Assembly: GCA_964451415.1 (NCBI GenBank) | Contig: CAYVHU010000009.1 | Location: forward strand, 47,454 to 111,453 | DNA length: 64,000 nt | Direction of reading: 5' to 3' | Source of the DNA: CAYVHU01 sp964451415 | GTDB taxonomy: Bacteria > Pseudomonadota > Alphaproteobacteria > Rhodospirillales > Magnetovibrionaceae | Shown: positions 8,894 to 18,118 of the stretch, in pieces | Position numbering within the stretch: position 1 is the first letter of the stretch | How the letters are laid out: each line of letters starts with the position of its first letter | Position numbers and translations under genes: made by a program | Notes under the pieces: generated by a model | The model's input: only the letters and a program-made list of their open reading frames with translations | The model's database searches: none | Told to the model about the DNA's origin: nothing

Positions 8894-9670
8894 ATGATCA
8901 GCATTGACGACGTCTCAAAGTCCTTCGGCGGTATCGTGGCGGTCGATCACTGCACGTTTGAAATCAAGCGCGGTTCCATTACCGGACTGATCGGGCCGAA
9001 CGGCGCCGGAAAAACGACCCTTTTCAGCATGATCGCGGGCTTCATAAGGCCCGACCAGGGGCGCATCGTGTTCGACGATCAGGACATCACCGCCCTTGCG
9101 CCGTACCAACGGTTCCATTTGGGGCTGGTGCGGACATTCCAGATTCCGCAGACTTTTCAGCGCATGAGCCTGCGTGAAAACCTGATGGTCACGCCGCCCC
9201 ATCAATCCGGTGAAAACCTGTTGAAGGCATGGTTTCGTCCGGGACTCGTGGCCCGCCAGGAACGTCAGGTGCGCGAAAAGGCCGACAACGTATTGGAATT
9301 CCTGGAACTTACCCATGTCGCCGACGAATTGGCGGGCAATTTGTCGGGGGGACAGAAAAAACTTCTGGAGCTGGGCCGCTCGCTCATGACCGACGCCAAG
9401 ATGGTTTTGCTGGATGAGCCGGGTGCGGGCGTCAACCCGACGCTGATGGTCAAACTGACCAAGATGATCCGCCGCTTGAATGAGGAAATGGGCTATACGG
9501 TGTGCATCATCGAACATGACATGGACGTAGTGAGCGAACTGTGCGCACCGGTCATCTGCATGAGCCAAGGAAGCGTCATCGCCCAGGGTTCCATGGATGA
9601 CATCCGCGCCAACGATCACGTTCTGGAAGCTTATCTTGGCGCAAAACCAAATCACAAAGGACAGCCATGA
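8894..9670 (+). CDS. livG: Branched-chain amino acid ABC transporter, ATP-binding protein LivG
   Basis: This is one of two cytoplasmic ATPases of a HAAT-type (Liv) importer. Walker A is GPNGAGKTT, the signature LSGGQKKLLELGRSL, and Walker B VLLDEPGAGVNP; the GAGVNP continuation is diagnostic for LivG. The ATG at 8894 gives 258 aa, the usual LivG length. A GTG at 8828 would add 22 residues that do not resemble the family. It overlaps livF by 4 bp (ATGA). Genes livG-F-H-M form one transcription unit. Confidence 0.94.
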   Translation: MISIDDVSKSFGGIVAVDHCTFEIKRGSITGLIGPNGAGKTTLFSMIAGFIRPDQGRIVFDDQDITALAPYQRFHLGLVRTFQIPQTFQRMSLRENLMVTPPHQSGENLLKAWFRPGLVARQERQVREKADNVLEFLELTHVADELAGNLSGGQKKLLELGRSLMTDAKMVLLDEPGAGVNPTLMVKLTKMIRRLNEEMGYTVCIIEHDMDVVSELCAPVICMSQGSVIAQGSMDDIRANDHVLEAYLGAKPNHKGQP

Positions 9671-10374
9671 GCCTTCTCAAGGTTGAAGCCGCCGTCGGCG
9701 GCTACGGCAAAACGGATATCCTGAACGGCTGTTCCCTTGAGGTGAAGCACGGCCGAATCTCGGTCATCATCGGGCCCAACGGCGCGGGAAAGTCCACCTT
9801 GATGAAGGCGGTGTTCGCACTGGTGCGCTTGCGCCGCGGCGCGGTGTTCCTCGACGGGGAAGACATTACCAATTTAAACACGCAAAAGATCGTCGCCCAT
9901 GGCCTGGCCTATGTGCCGCAGGAAAGCAATGTGTTTCCCACCATGAGCGTGGCCGAAAATCTGAAAATGGGGGCCTTTTTGCGCCGTGATGACCCTGCCG
10001 CGCAAATGGAATACATTTACGAACTGTTTCCCCGCCTCAAGGAACGCCGCACCCAACTGGCCGGCACCATGTCCGGTGGCGAGCGCCAGATGCTTGCCAT
10101 GGGCCGCGCCATGATGATGGAGCCGCGATTGTTATTGCTGGACGAACCGACGGCGGGCCTCAGCCCGAAGTTCATCGACCAGACGTTCGAGATGATCCGT
10201 CACGTCAACAAGGAACTGGGAATCGGCATCTTGATGGTGGAACAGAATGCCAAAAAGGCCCTGGAAATCGCCGACATGGGCTATGTCCTGGTGATGGGGA
10301 AAAACCGCTACAGCGATGCCGGACAGGCCTTGTTGAACGACCCCGAAGTGGGCCGTATGTTTCTTGGTGGTTGA
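9667..10374 (+). CDS. livF: Branched-chain amino acid ABC transporter, ATP-binding protein LivF
   Basis: This second ATPase of the Liv importer has 235 aa. Walker A is GPNGAGKST, followed by a Q-loop region YVPQESNVFPTMSVAENL. The signature is MSGGERQMLAMGRAM and Walker B LLLLDEPTAGLSP, with the LMVEQNAKKALEIAD segment typical of LivF. Start and stop overlap or abut its neighbours livG and livH, consistent with translational coupling. Confidence 0.95.
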   Translation: MSLLKVEAAVGGYGKTDILNGCSLEVKHGRISVIIGPNGAGKSTLMKAVFALVRLRRGAVFLDGEDITNLNTQKIVAHGLAYVPQESNVFPTMSVAENLKMGAFLRRDDPAAQMEYIYELFPRLKERRTQLAGTMSGGERQMLAMGRAMMMEPRLLLLDEPTAGLSPKFIDQTFEMIRHVNKELGIGILMVEQNAKKALEIADMGYVLVMGKNRYSDAGQALLNDPEVGRMFLGG

Positions 10375-10375
10375 A

Positions 10376-11236
10376 ATGATGCACGATATCCTGCAATTGC
10401 TGGTCTATGGCGTGGTGCTGGGCTCGATCCTCGCCTTGGGGGCAATCGGCGTCAGTATGCTCTTCGGCATTCTCAGTTTCGCTCATTTCGCCCACGGCGA
10501 CATGATGACCTTCGGAGCGTACATCACGCTGGCGTTCGTCTCAGGACTGGGCTTCCCCTGGTGGGGCGCGCTGCCGTTCGCCATCGTCATCACCGTCGCG
10601 GTAGCCCTGGCCATCGACCGGCTGGTATACCGCCGACTGCGGCGCACCCAGCCCGTGATCATGTTGATTTCCTCGTTCGGCTTCGCCATGGTGCTGCGCG
10701 CGCTGGTGCAGATCATCTGGGGACCGGATAACTATGTGTTTGTCTCCGGCATTCAACTGCCCTATCGCATCGGGGGGATCGTTATCCGGCCCGACCATAT
10801 CACGATCGTCACCAGCACTCTCTTGCTGGTGATCGGACTGCATCAGTTCCTCCACCGCACCAAAATGGGCATGGCCATGCGCGCCATGGCCGACAACCCG
10901 GACCTGGCTGCCGTCAGCGGCATTGATACCGAGCGCGTCGTCGCATGGACGTGGGTGATCGGCGCGTCCTTGGCCACGGTGGCGGGCGTTTTCCTCGGCT
11001 TGGATACGCAATTGACCCCGATGATGGGCTGGCAGATTCTATTGATGGTGTTCGCGGCCGCGATTCTCGGCGGAATCGGCAACGTTTACGGCGCGATTTT
11101 AGGAGGCCTCACCATCGGCATAGCCATGGAGATGTCCACCTTGGTAATCGATCCGGTGTACAAGCCTGCCGTCGCTTTCACCATCATGGTGATCATGTTG
11201 ATCCTGCGCCCGCAGGGCCTTTTGGGAGGACGCTGA
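10376..11236 (+). CDS. livH: Branched-chain amino acid ABC transporter, permease LivH
   Basis: This integral membrane permease (286 aa) pairs with LivM. It begins with a hydrophobic helix, then the conserved LFGILSFAHFAHGDMMTFGAY segment of LivH, and has several further membrane segments. The AMRAMADNPDLAAVSGID motif in the middle is the cytoplasmic coupling region. The ATG at 10376 is chosen because upstream TTG 10364 lies inside livF. Only one base separates it from the livF stop. Confidence 0.94.
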   Translation: MMHDILQLLVYGVVLGSILALGAIGVSMLFGILSFAHFAHGDMMTFGAYITLAFVSGLGFPWWGALPFAIVITVAVALAIDRLVYRRLRRTQPVIMLISSFGFAMVLRALVQIIWGPDNYVFVSGIQLPYRIGGIVIRPDHITIVTSTLLLVIGLHQFLHRTKMGMAMRAMADNPDLAAVSGIDTERVVAWTWVIGASLATVAGVFLGLDTQLTPMMGWQILLMVFAAAILGGIGNVYGAILGGLTIGIAMEMSTLVIDPVYKPAVAFTIMVIMLILRPQGLLGGR

Positions 11237-11240
11237 AAAC

Positions 11241-12173
11241 ATGGAACTTGCCGGTTTCGCCAATTACGCCATCTTCATGCTGACGCTGGCCGCCATCTAC
11301 GGCATCATGACGCTTGGTCTCAACCTGCAATGGGGCTTCACCGGACAGTTCAATGTCGGCATCGTGGCCTTTTTCGCCACCGGCGCGTACACGGCGGCCA
11401 TCCTCACCACATCCAACAGCGCTCATCACCTTGGCGGCTTTGGCCTGCCGTTCGTCGTTGGGCTGATCGGCGCCATGGCGAGTTCCGCCATCCTGGCCTT
11501 GTTGGTCGGTCTGATCACCCTACGGCTACGCACCGACTATCTGGCCATCGCCACCATCGGCATCGCCCAGATCGTGGATCTTGTTTTCAAAAACGAGGAC
11601 TGGCTGACCAACGGCGTGAATGGCATTTCAGACATTCCGAGACCTCTGCAAGGCCTGTTCGGCAACGTTGCCCTGGGCTACATGCTGGTGGTGTTCGCGG
11701 TGTTGGCCTTAAGCTACCTGGCCCTTGAGCGCGGCCGCACATCGCCTTGGGGACGGGTGCTGCGCGCCATCCGCGAAAGTGAACCCGCGACCCAGGCCTC
11801 GGGAAAGAACGTGCTCAGCTACCGCATGCAGGCGTTCGTTCTGGGAAGCATGTTCATGGGACTTTCCGGCGCGTTATACGCACATTTCATCGGTTTCATC
11901 AGCCCCGAGGCCTTCAATCCCGAAGCCATCACATTTCTGGTATGGGTAATGTTGATCGCAGGCGGCAGCGCCAATAATAAAGGCGCGCTGCTGGGCACAC
12001 TGGTGATCTGGTTCGTTCATTACGGCACCGAATTCTTCACCAGCCTTCTGCCGGTGGAATATGCGACCCGGGCGGGCGCACTGCGCGTCTTGATGATCGG
12101 CGTCCTGATCCAGGTGATCTTGCTGTGGCGCCCCGACGGTTTGTTGCCGGAGCGCCATTCAAGAAAAGATTAG
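11241..12173 (+). CDS. livM: Branched-chain amino acid ABC transporter, permease LivM
   Basis: The second membrane permease has 310 aa. The segment ALGLNLQWGFTGQFNVGIVAFF is replaced here by TLGLNLQWGFTGQFNVG, the usual first conserved block; RLRTDYLAIATIGIAQI and the coupling motif RAIRESEPATQASGKNV follow. It starts 4 bp after livH. Its 3' end overlaps by 4 bp the convergently transcribed binding-protein gene, leaving no room for a separate terminator. Confidence 0.94.
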   Translation: MELAGFANYAIFMLTLAAIYGIMTLGLNLQWGFTGQFNVGIVAFFATGAYTAAILTTSNSAHHLGGFGLPFVVGLIGAMASSAILALLVGLITLRLRTDYLAIATIGIAQIVDLVFKNEDWLTNGVNGISDIPRPLQGLFGNVALGYMLVVFAVLALSYLALERGRTSPWGRVLRAIRESEPATQASGKNVLSYRMQAFVLGSMFMGLSGALYAHFIGFISPEAFNPEAITFLVWVMLIAGGSANNKGALLGTLVIWFVHYGTEFFTSLLPVEYATRAGALRVLMIGVLIQVILLWRPDGLLPERHSRKD

Positions 12174-13384
12174 GACTTCGGCACGAAGATTCTCTTGGTC
12201 ACATATTTCCCGTTTTCGATCACCCAGTAGGCAAACGTTCCCGACACGTCTCCGTTGGCATCGAAGTCAACCGGGCCGGAGGCGCCGACATAGTCGATAT
12301 CCTTGCCCTGCTTGATCAATTTCACAGCCTTGGCATATTCACCCGGCAACACCTTTACCCCCGGCGCGTTGGCCACCAAGCGCAAGGCGTCGTGGATTGC
12401 GGTGCGGTCGCTGGAGCCCGCTTTTTCCGCCGCCAGGGCGAGGATCATGGTGGCATCGTAAGCCGTATCCACATAGGGCTTTTCGGTTGGACCGAAGGCC
12501 TTTTTGAAGATCTCCGCCGCCTTCCCCGCCGATTCCGCCGTGGTGCCGAAAGAACCGTTCAAATACTTCGCCCCGATGGCCTTGATCACCTCATTGGCTT
12601 TCATGCCATCGCTGAAAATGAATTTTGAAAAATAGCCCCCCTCCAGAGACTGCCTGAGCATCGGCGTACCATCGACCGGATAGGCAATCTGCACCAGATG
12701 GGTGGACCCGCCCTTGGCGGCTTTTTGCAACTCGCCGCGGTAAGAGGCCTGTTTGGCGTCAAAACCGACCGAGGCCGTGACCTTGCCGCCATGTTTTTCG
12801 TAAGCCCTGGTAAACGCACCGGCCAAACCCTTGCCGTAGTCGTTGTTGACATAAATAACGGCCACGTCCTTGATCCCCGCTTCGAGGGTCACTTCGGCCA
12901 ATCCCACCCCCTGGATGGCATCGGTAGGAACGGTACGAAACAACAAATCGTGGTCCTTAAAAGTGGTGATCGACGGGGCCGTGGATGCGTTTGAAATCTG
13001 CACCACGCCGGCGGGAACCGACACCGACGAGGCCACCGGCTCGGTCACGCCCGAGGACAAAGCGCCGATCAAAGCGCTGACCTGATTAATATTGACGAGC
13101 TTCTGCGCCGCCGCCACGCCGGCCTGGGCAGACGTTTGGGTGTCGCCGACAATCAGTTCGACCTTGCCCCCCAGCACGCCGCCTTGTGCATTGATCTGTT
13201 TGATGGCCAGCTTGATCCCGGCCAGAGAGCTGCCGCCATACGGCTGCAAGCCACCGGTCATGGGCATCAAGGCACCGAGCTTGAGGCCCTTGGCAAGGGC
13301 TGCGGGGGCGTTTAGCGCGGTGGCGCCCAAAAAGACGGCCACGGCCGCTGCGGCCATACCAGAACGCATTTTGTGCGATATCAT
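12170..13384 (-). CDS. livK: Branched-chain amino acid ABC transporter, periplasmic substrate-binding protein
   Basis: The product has 404 aa from the ATG at 13384, which is preceded by AGGGAG about 10 nt upstream. It has a Sec signal peptide (MAAAAVAVFLGATALNAPAALA) and a type I periplasmic binding fold: KLGALMPMTGGLQPYGG, then INAQGGVLGGKVELIVGDTQ, and VIYVNNDYGKGLA in the middle. This is the Leu/Ile/Val-binding family. The gene is convergent with livGFHM instead of being in the same transcript, so binder and transporter must be expressed from different promoters. Confidence 0.9.
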   Translation of the reverse strand: MISHKMRSGMAAAAVAVFLGATALNAPAALAKGLKLGALMPMTGGLQPYGGSSLAGIKLAIKQINAQGGVLGGKVELIVGDTQTSAQAGVAAAQKLVNINQVSALIGALSSGVTEPVASSVSVPAGVVQISNASTAPSITTFKDHDLLFRTVPTDAIQGVGLAEVTLEAGIKDVAVIYVNNDYGKGLAGAFTRAYEKHGGKVTASVGFDAKQASYRGELQKAAKGGSTHLVQIAYPVDGTPMLRQSLEGGYFSKFIFSDGMKANEVIKAIGAKYLNGSFGTTAESAGKAAEIFKKAFGPTEKPYVDTAYDATMILALAAEKAGSSDRTAIHDALRLVANAPGVKVLPGEYAKAVKLIKQGKDIDYVGASGPVDFDANGDVSGTFAYWVIENGKYVTKRIFVPKS

Positions 13385-13488
13385 GATTCTTCTACTCCCT
13401 GAATTTTTCACTATCGGTACAATTGGTTAGGATCGCACAAGCGTAGAATCCCCTAGCGTTTGTGCGCCACCAAAAGAAAGAGTGCAAG

Positions 13489-13752
13489 TCATCTCAGCCG
13501 GTTACGGCCTTGTTCGTGTTTCAGCTTGGCGCGTTTTTTATCCAAAACGTAAGCCAGCTTGCGCGCGGCCAGCATCTTGATCGTCGTTTCCGGCTGGCGG
13601 GGATCGGCGATCATGGTGACTTCCGTCGCACTCTGCGGGTCGATGGCGACAACGCGCAGAATATGGCCCAGACGCTTGAATTCGAACAGAACCTCTTTGG
13701 GCAATGGGGGCAAGCCGCCACCATGGCGTTTCACGTTGCGTTTTGTCATCAT
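13489..13752 (-). CDS. Small conserved hypothetical protein (DUF6898-like)
   Basis: The protein has 87 residues from the double ATG at 13752/13749; an upstream ATG at 13803 would add 17 residues. The core LPKEVLFEFKRLGHILRVVAIDP, then SATEVTMIADPRQP, and a basic C-terminus (YVLDKKRAKLKHEQGRNR) resemble a small alphaproteobacterial family of unknown role that I recall as DUF6898; a domain search would decide. It lies divergently upstream of hemB. No signal peptide or membrane segment is present. Confidence 0.65.
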   Translation of the reverse strand: MMTKRNVKRHGGGLPPLPKEVLFEFKRLGHILRVVAIDPQSATEVTMIADPRQPETTIKMLAARKLAYVLDKKRAKLKHEQGRNRLR

Positions 13753-13857
13753 GGAATCGAAAATAAAACTTTCTTGAACGGATGAAAAGTTTTCTGTTGG
13801 CATCCGGCGCGTGGACGATATCTTAAGCGCCTTGAATATTACGAAAGGTTTTCGGTT

Positions 13858-14877
13858 TTGAGCACATCGTTCTCTACATTTTCAGCCCCCGGTCGCTTCC
13901 CCGCGGTGCGTTTGCGACGCAACCGCACGCACGGTTGGATGCGCGCTTTGGTGCGCGAAAACACCTTGCATGTCAACGATCTGATCTGGCCGCTGTTCAT
14001 TATCGAGGGGGAAAACACGCGTGAGCCCATCCCTTCCATGCCCGATGTGGAGCGCCTGAGTATCGATCTGATCGTTGAGGCCGCACGACAGGCCCGCACC
14101 TTGGGCATTCCGGCAATCGCCCTGTTTCCGCGCACAGACCCGACGCTTAAGACCCCGGACGCCCGCGAAGCGCTGAACCCGGACAATCTGGTGTGCCGCG
14201 CGCTCAAGGCCGTCAAGGACGCGGTGGGAGACGACGTGGGCGTGATCTGCGACGTGGCCCTGGATCCCTACAATTCCGAAGGCCATGACGGTCTGGTTGA
14301 AAACGGGCAAATCCTCAACGATGAAACGGTGGATGTTTTGTGTCGCCAAGCCCTGGTGCAGGCGCATGCAGGTTGCGATATCATCGCCCCGTCGGACATG
14401 ATGGACGGACGCGTCGGCGCGATCCGCGCGGCCTTGGAAAACGAAGGCTTTCACGACGTCAAGATCCTCTCCTACGCGGCGAAGTACGCGTCTTGTTTCT
14501 ATGGTCCGTTTCGCGATGCGGTGGGCTCCGGCGGGGCGCTCAAGGGCGACAAGATGACCTATCAGATGGACCCCGCAAATGCGCACGAGACGTTACGCGA
14601 AGTGGCCCTGGACATCGCCGAAGGCGCGGACATGGTAATGGTCAAGCCGGGCCTGCCATACCTTGACATCCTCAAGCACATCAAAGACGAATTCGCCATG
14701 CCGACCTTCGCCTATCAGGTTTCCGGGGAATACGCCATGATTCAAGCCGCCGGGCAAAACGGCTGGCTGGATGGCCGCGCGGCCATGATGGAAAGTCTGC
14801 TGGCGTTCAAACGCGCCGGCGCAGACGGCGTGTTAAGCTACTTCGCCCCCCAGGCGGCGAAGCTGCTCAACGGGTAA
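13858..14877 (+). CDS. hemB: Delta-aminolevulinic acid dehydratase (porphobilinogen synthase)
   Basis: HemB (339 aa) condenses two 5-aminolevulinate molecules to porphobilinogen in haem and tetrapyrrole synthesis. The two Schiff-base lysine regions are visible: YAAKYASCFYGPFRDA and MVKPGLPYLDI. RLRRNRTHGWMRALVREN is the family N-terminus. The segment DVALDPYNSEGHDG stands where zinc-type enzymes have a cysteine triad, pointing to a magnesium-type enzyme. The start is a TTG at 13858 with AAAGG 10 nt upstream; no ATG is better placed. Confidence 0.95.
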   Translation: MSTSFSTFSAPGRFPAVRLRRNRTHGWMRALVRENTLHVNDLIWPLFIIEGENTREPIPSMPDVERLSIDLIVEAARQARTLGIPAIALFPRTDPTLKTPDAREALNPDNLVCRALKAVKDAVGDDVGVICDVALDPYNSEGHDGLVENGQILNDETVDVLCRQALVQAHAGCDIIAPSDMMDGRVGAIRAALENEGFHDVKILSYAAKYASCFYGPFRDAVGSGGALKGDKMTYQMDPANAHETLREVALDIAEGADMVMVKPGLPYLDILKHIKDEFAMPTFAYQVSGEYAMIQAAGQNGWLDGRAAMMESLLAFKRAGADGVLSYFAPQAAKLLNG

Positions 14878-14896
14878 TCCGCGAGAATCGGAAACG

Positions 14897-15490
14897 TCAG
14901 ACTCCAGCCTTGAAGTCCAAAAGGCGATCCACGTCCAACACCACCATCAGCCTGGTGTCCAACCGGTAGACTCCGCTGGAAAATTCGCGCCACAACGGAT
15001 CCAAAGTGCTGGGATTGCCCTCATAGGACTTCTTGGAAATACTGATCACGTCACCGACGCTGTCCACCAGAAGCGTATAGAGCTCGCCGCTATGTTCCAC
15101 CGTGACACCCATCATATGGCTGCGCAGTTTGTGGGACTTGGCGTCGTCGGCGGCATCGTTCGCTTCGGAATCGCCTTTGCCTGCGGCGGGCTCTTGTGGA
15201 TTCGCCTCGACATTTTCCGCCTTGGCGACCTTGCGCCGCTCCAGCCCCAGGCGCACGCGCACATCCACGACGGTGACGATACGCCCGCGCAGATTGATGG
15301 AACCGCGCACCTCCGGCGGCGCCAGAGGAATGGAAGCAATGTTTTTCGGCAGCAAGATATCCTGCACGATCAGGACCGGGATACCGAACAACTGTCCTGC
15401 TATGTTGAAGGTTACGAATTCAGAAAGAACCTCGCCACCGACCACATCAACTTCGCTGCTTCCGGCCTTGACCAGGGCTTGACCAGACAT
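14897..15490 (-). CDS. CheW-like chemotaxis coupling protein
   Basis: The product has 197 aa from the ATG at 15490, which has AGGAGA about 9 nt upstream. It has CheW-domain hallmarks: FVTFNIAGQLFGIPVL, then VRGSINLRGRIVTVVDVRVRLGL, and a C-terminal VYRLDTRLMVVLDVDRLL. A low-complexity insert (about residues 85-120, rich in Ala, Glu and Asp) sits in the middle of the domain, which makes it longer than a standard 150-residue CheW. It probably couples chemoreceptors to a CheA elsewhere. No other che genes adjoin it, though a chemoreceptor lies at 30 kb. Confidence 0.85.
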   Translation of the reverse strand: MSGQALVKAGSSEVDVVGGEVLSEFVTFNIAGQLFGIPVLIVQDILLPKNIASIPLAPPEVRGSINLRGRIVTVVDVRVRLGLERRKVAKAENVEANPQEPAAGKGDSEANDAADDAKSHKLRSHMMGVTVEHSGELYTLLVDSVGDVISISKKSYEGNPSTLDPLWREFSSGVYRLDTRLMVVLDVDRLLDFKAGV

Positions 15491-15716
15491 CGCACATATT
15501 CTCCTTGTTCTGCACCGCGGGACGGGGTTCTGCGCCGCAAAGCGGACCCGGGAGCGTATTCCCAACCCAATAGCTTAAATATGTGGGACATTCGGGCCAT
15601 AACGCAACCTAAATCTGAGCATCTGAAGCCATGCAAAAACAATTGGTGACATAAGGGGGAGCACACCCTTATCAATAGCCCGTGCCCTCAACGCTTTTAT
15701 GGACTAATCGAAACCC

Positions 15717-16937
15717 ATGAGTTTGACCCTGGAAGACATTCAAAATGCGGCGGAGCTTCTTCACGGTCGCGTCCTGCGCACCCCTTTGATCCCGTCATTG
15801 AAATTTTCGGAATTGAGCGGCGCGGACGTGTGGTTGAAACTGGAAAACCTGCAACATACCGGCGCCTTCAAAGTGCGCGGCGCCTTGGTGAAATTGCTCA
15901 GCCTCAATGCGGATGAACGCAAGGCCGGCGTCATCGCCGCCTCGGCGGGCAACCATGCCCAGGGGGTCGGTTACTTCGCCCGCCAGCTTGGCATTCCCGC
16001 AACCATCGTCATGCCTAAATCCACGCCTTTTACGAAAATCTCCCGGACCGAGGCCCTGGGCGCAAAGGTCGTCCTCAGCGGTGACGGCTTCATAGAGGCG
16101 CGCGACCATGCGTTGGCCCTTGCCGCACGCGACAATCTGGCCTTCATTCATCCCTACGACGACGATCTGGTCATCGCCGGTCAGGGCACCGTGGGGCTGG
16201 AGATGCTGGAAGACAAGCCGGACCTGGACGTCCTGATCGTTGCCATCGGCGGTGGCGGTTTGATTTCCGGCATCGCCACCGCGGCCAAAGCCTTAAAGCC
16301 CGGCATCGAAGTCTACGGCGTGCAAGCCGAATTATTTCCGTCCATGTACGACGCCTACCATCGCACCGTAACCGACTTTTCCGGCGATCAGACCATTGCG
16401 GACGGCATCGCCGTCAAAGAACCATCGCCAAAAACCCACGCCATAATCGAACGCATGGTCGACGATGTTTTTCTGACCGGAGAACTTGAGATCGAACAGG
16501 CCATTCAGAATTTCCTGGAAATGCAGCGCATCGTCGCCGAGGGCGCAGGCGCAGCGCCGTTGGCGGCTTTGCTCAAATACAAAGATGCCTTTCGCGGCAA
16601 AAGCGTCGGTTTAGTGGTCTCGGGCGGCAATATCGATTCGCGGATGCTGTCGTCGATCCTGATGCGCGGTCTGGCCCGCGAAGGCCGTCTGGCAAGCTTG
16701 CGCATCAATATTCCCGACACCCCGGGAACCCTGGCGGTCATTTCCCGGATCATCGGTGACAGCGGCGCGAACATCATCGAGGTTCACCACCAGCGTCTGT
16801 TTTCCGACGTCGCCTTGAAGCAGACGCAAATCGACGTTGCCGTCGAGACCATTGACGCTCATCACGTTCAAAATGTCGTGAATCATCTGTGCGATGCCGG
16901 CTTTGATACCCAGGTCATGAGCGCGACGGCATCTTGA
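15717..16937 (+). CDS. ilvA: Threonine ammonia-lyase with C-terminal ACT domain
   Basis: This PLP enzyme (406 aa) deaminates threonine to 2-oxobutanoate. The PLP-lysine motif is HTGAFKVRGAL and the phosphate-binding loop AIGGGGLISGIA. A single ACT domain occupies about residues 325-400 (INIPDTPGTLAVISRIIGD, then IIEVHHQR), which typifies the single-ACT form. The domain suggests allosteric regulation by an amino acid. It stands alone, converging with the oxidoreductase gene 6 bp away. Assignment to isoleucine biosynthesis rather than threonine catabolism is uncertain. Confidence 0.9.
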   Translation: MSLTLEDIQNAAELLHGRVLRTPLIPSLKFSELSGADVWLKLENLQHTGAFKVRGALVKLLSLNADERKAGVIAASAGNHAQGVGYFARQLGIPATIVMPKSTPFTKISRTEALGAKVVLSGDGFIEARDHALALAARDNLAFIHPYDDDLVIAGQGTVGLEMLEDKPDLDVLIVAIGGGGLISGIATAAKALKPGIEVYGVQAELFPSMYDAYHRTVTDFSGDQTIADGIAVKEPSPKTHAIIERMVDDVFLTGELEIEQAIQNFLEMQRIVAEGAGAAPLAALLKYKDAFRGKSVGLVVSGGNIDSRMLSSILMRGLAREGRLASLRINIPDTPGTLAVISRIIGDSGANIIEVHHQRLFSDVALKQTQIDVAVETIDAHHVQNVVNHLCDAGFDTQVMSATAS

Positions 16938-16943
16938 GAACCC

Positions 16944-18029
16944 TCACGGTTTCGCATGGATATACTGTGGCGGATAGTGAGGGGTTTCAGCCCCCAGCTT
17001 CGCCGCCGCATGCCAGGCCCAGCGGGGATCTTGCAGCATGCCGCGCGCCAGTGCCACCATATCGGCACCCCCATCGGCGATCACGCTTTGCGCGTATTGG
17101 GCATCGAGGATCTTGCCCACGGCAATGGTGACGATATCGGCCTCTTTGCGGATTTGGCGCGAAAACGGAACCTGGTAGCCCTGCTTCCCCCCTTTAAGAA
17201 TGGGCGGACGGTTGGGCGAATTTCCACCGGCGGATACATCAATGAAATCGCAACCAAGTGCTTTCAGAGCGCGAGCCAGGGCAACAGAGTCCGTAATCGT
17301 CCAGCCCGCCTCATCCCAGTCGGTGGCCGAAATACGGACCCCAAGCGGCTTGTCGTCGGGCCAGGCTTGGCGCACCGCGTGGAAAACCTCCAACGGATAG
17401 CGCATGCGGTTTTCCAACGTCCCGCCATAGGCATCGTCACGGTGGTTGGCGAGGGGCGATAGAAATTCACTCAGCAAATAGCCATGGGCAAAGTGCAATT
17501 CAATGACGTCCACGCCGATGCGATCACAACGCCGGGTCGCGTTTGCAAATTCCTCCCGCACCCGATCCATATCGGTCCGGTCCATGGCTGCCGGTACAGG
17601 CCAGCCCTCGCCAAAGGACACAGCGGAAGGGGCGATGACCGGCCAGCCGCCCTGATCGTGCGACAGGGCCTGCCCGCCATCCCACGGCACGGCCACAGAC
17701 GCCTTGCGCCCGGCATGGTTCAACTGCACCGCAAGACGGGCCGAGCCCACGTCATGGCAGAAATCAATCACACGTTTCAGCGCCGCTTCCTGCGCATCGT
17801 TGTAAAGGCCCAGACATCCCGGCGAGATGCGACCTTCAGCGGAAACATTGATCGCTTCGCTTATCAACAATCCCGCCCCCCCGAGCGAAAGATTGCCCAG
17901 ATGCATCAGATGCCAATCATTGGCAACACCGTCAGTGGCCGAATACTGACACATGGGGGCAACCACGATTCGGTTGGCACACTTCACATTTCTCAGTTTT
18001 ATGGGTGAAAACAAATCCATCGACATCAT
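16944..18029 (-). CDS. NADH:flavin oxidoreductase of the old yellow enzyme family (YqjM-like)
   Basis: The 361-aa TIM-barrel flavoprotein starts LFSPIKLRNVKCANRIVVAPM, continues CQYSATDG and has the HLMHLGNLSLGGAGLL block. VQLNHAGRKAS, then the active-site ELHFAHGYLLSEFLSPLANHRDDAYGG region, identify the ene-reductase/xenobiotic reductase subgroup related to Bacillus YqjM. The Cys in MCQYSA corresponds to the YqjM flavin-tuning cysteine. AAGGGAG sits just upstream of tandem ATG codons at 18029/18026. Substrate unknown. Confidence 0.88.
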   Translation of the reverse strand: MMSMDLFSPIKLRNVKCANRIVVAPMCQYSATDGVANDWHLMHLGNLSLGGAGLLISEAINVSAEGRISPGCLGLYNDAQEAALKRVIDFCHDVGSARLAVQLNHAGRKASVAVPWDGGQALSHDQGGWPVIAPSAVSFGEGWPVPAAMDRTDMDRVREEFANATRRCDRIGVDVIELHFAHGYLLSEFLSPLANHRDDAYGGTLENRMRYPLEVFHAVRQAWPDDKPLGVRISATDWDEAGWTITDSVALARALKALGCDFIDVSAGGNSPNRPPILKGGKQGYQVPFSRQIRKEADIVTIAVGKILDAQYAQSVIADGGADMVALARGMLQDPRWAWHAAAKLGAETPHYPPQYIHAKP

Positions 18030-18118
18030 TTCTCCCTTGGGTTCCCTTGGGCAAAAGTAAACTGCACGGTGTAGTTTTGTTTTATATTTTTGAGCGTGCC
18101 TTTGTCAAGGCCCCACCG

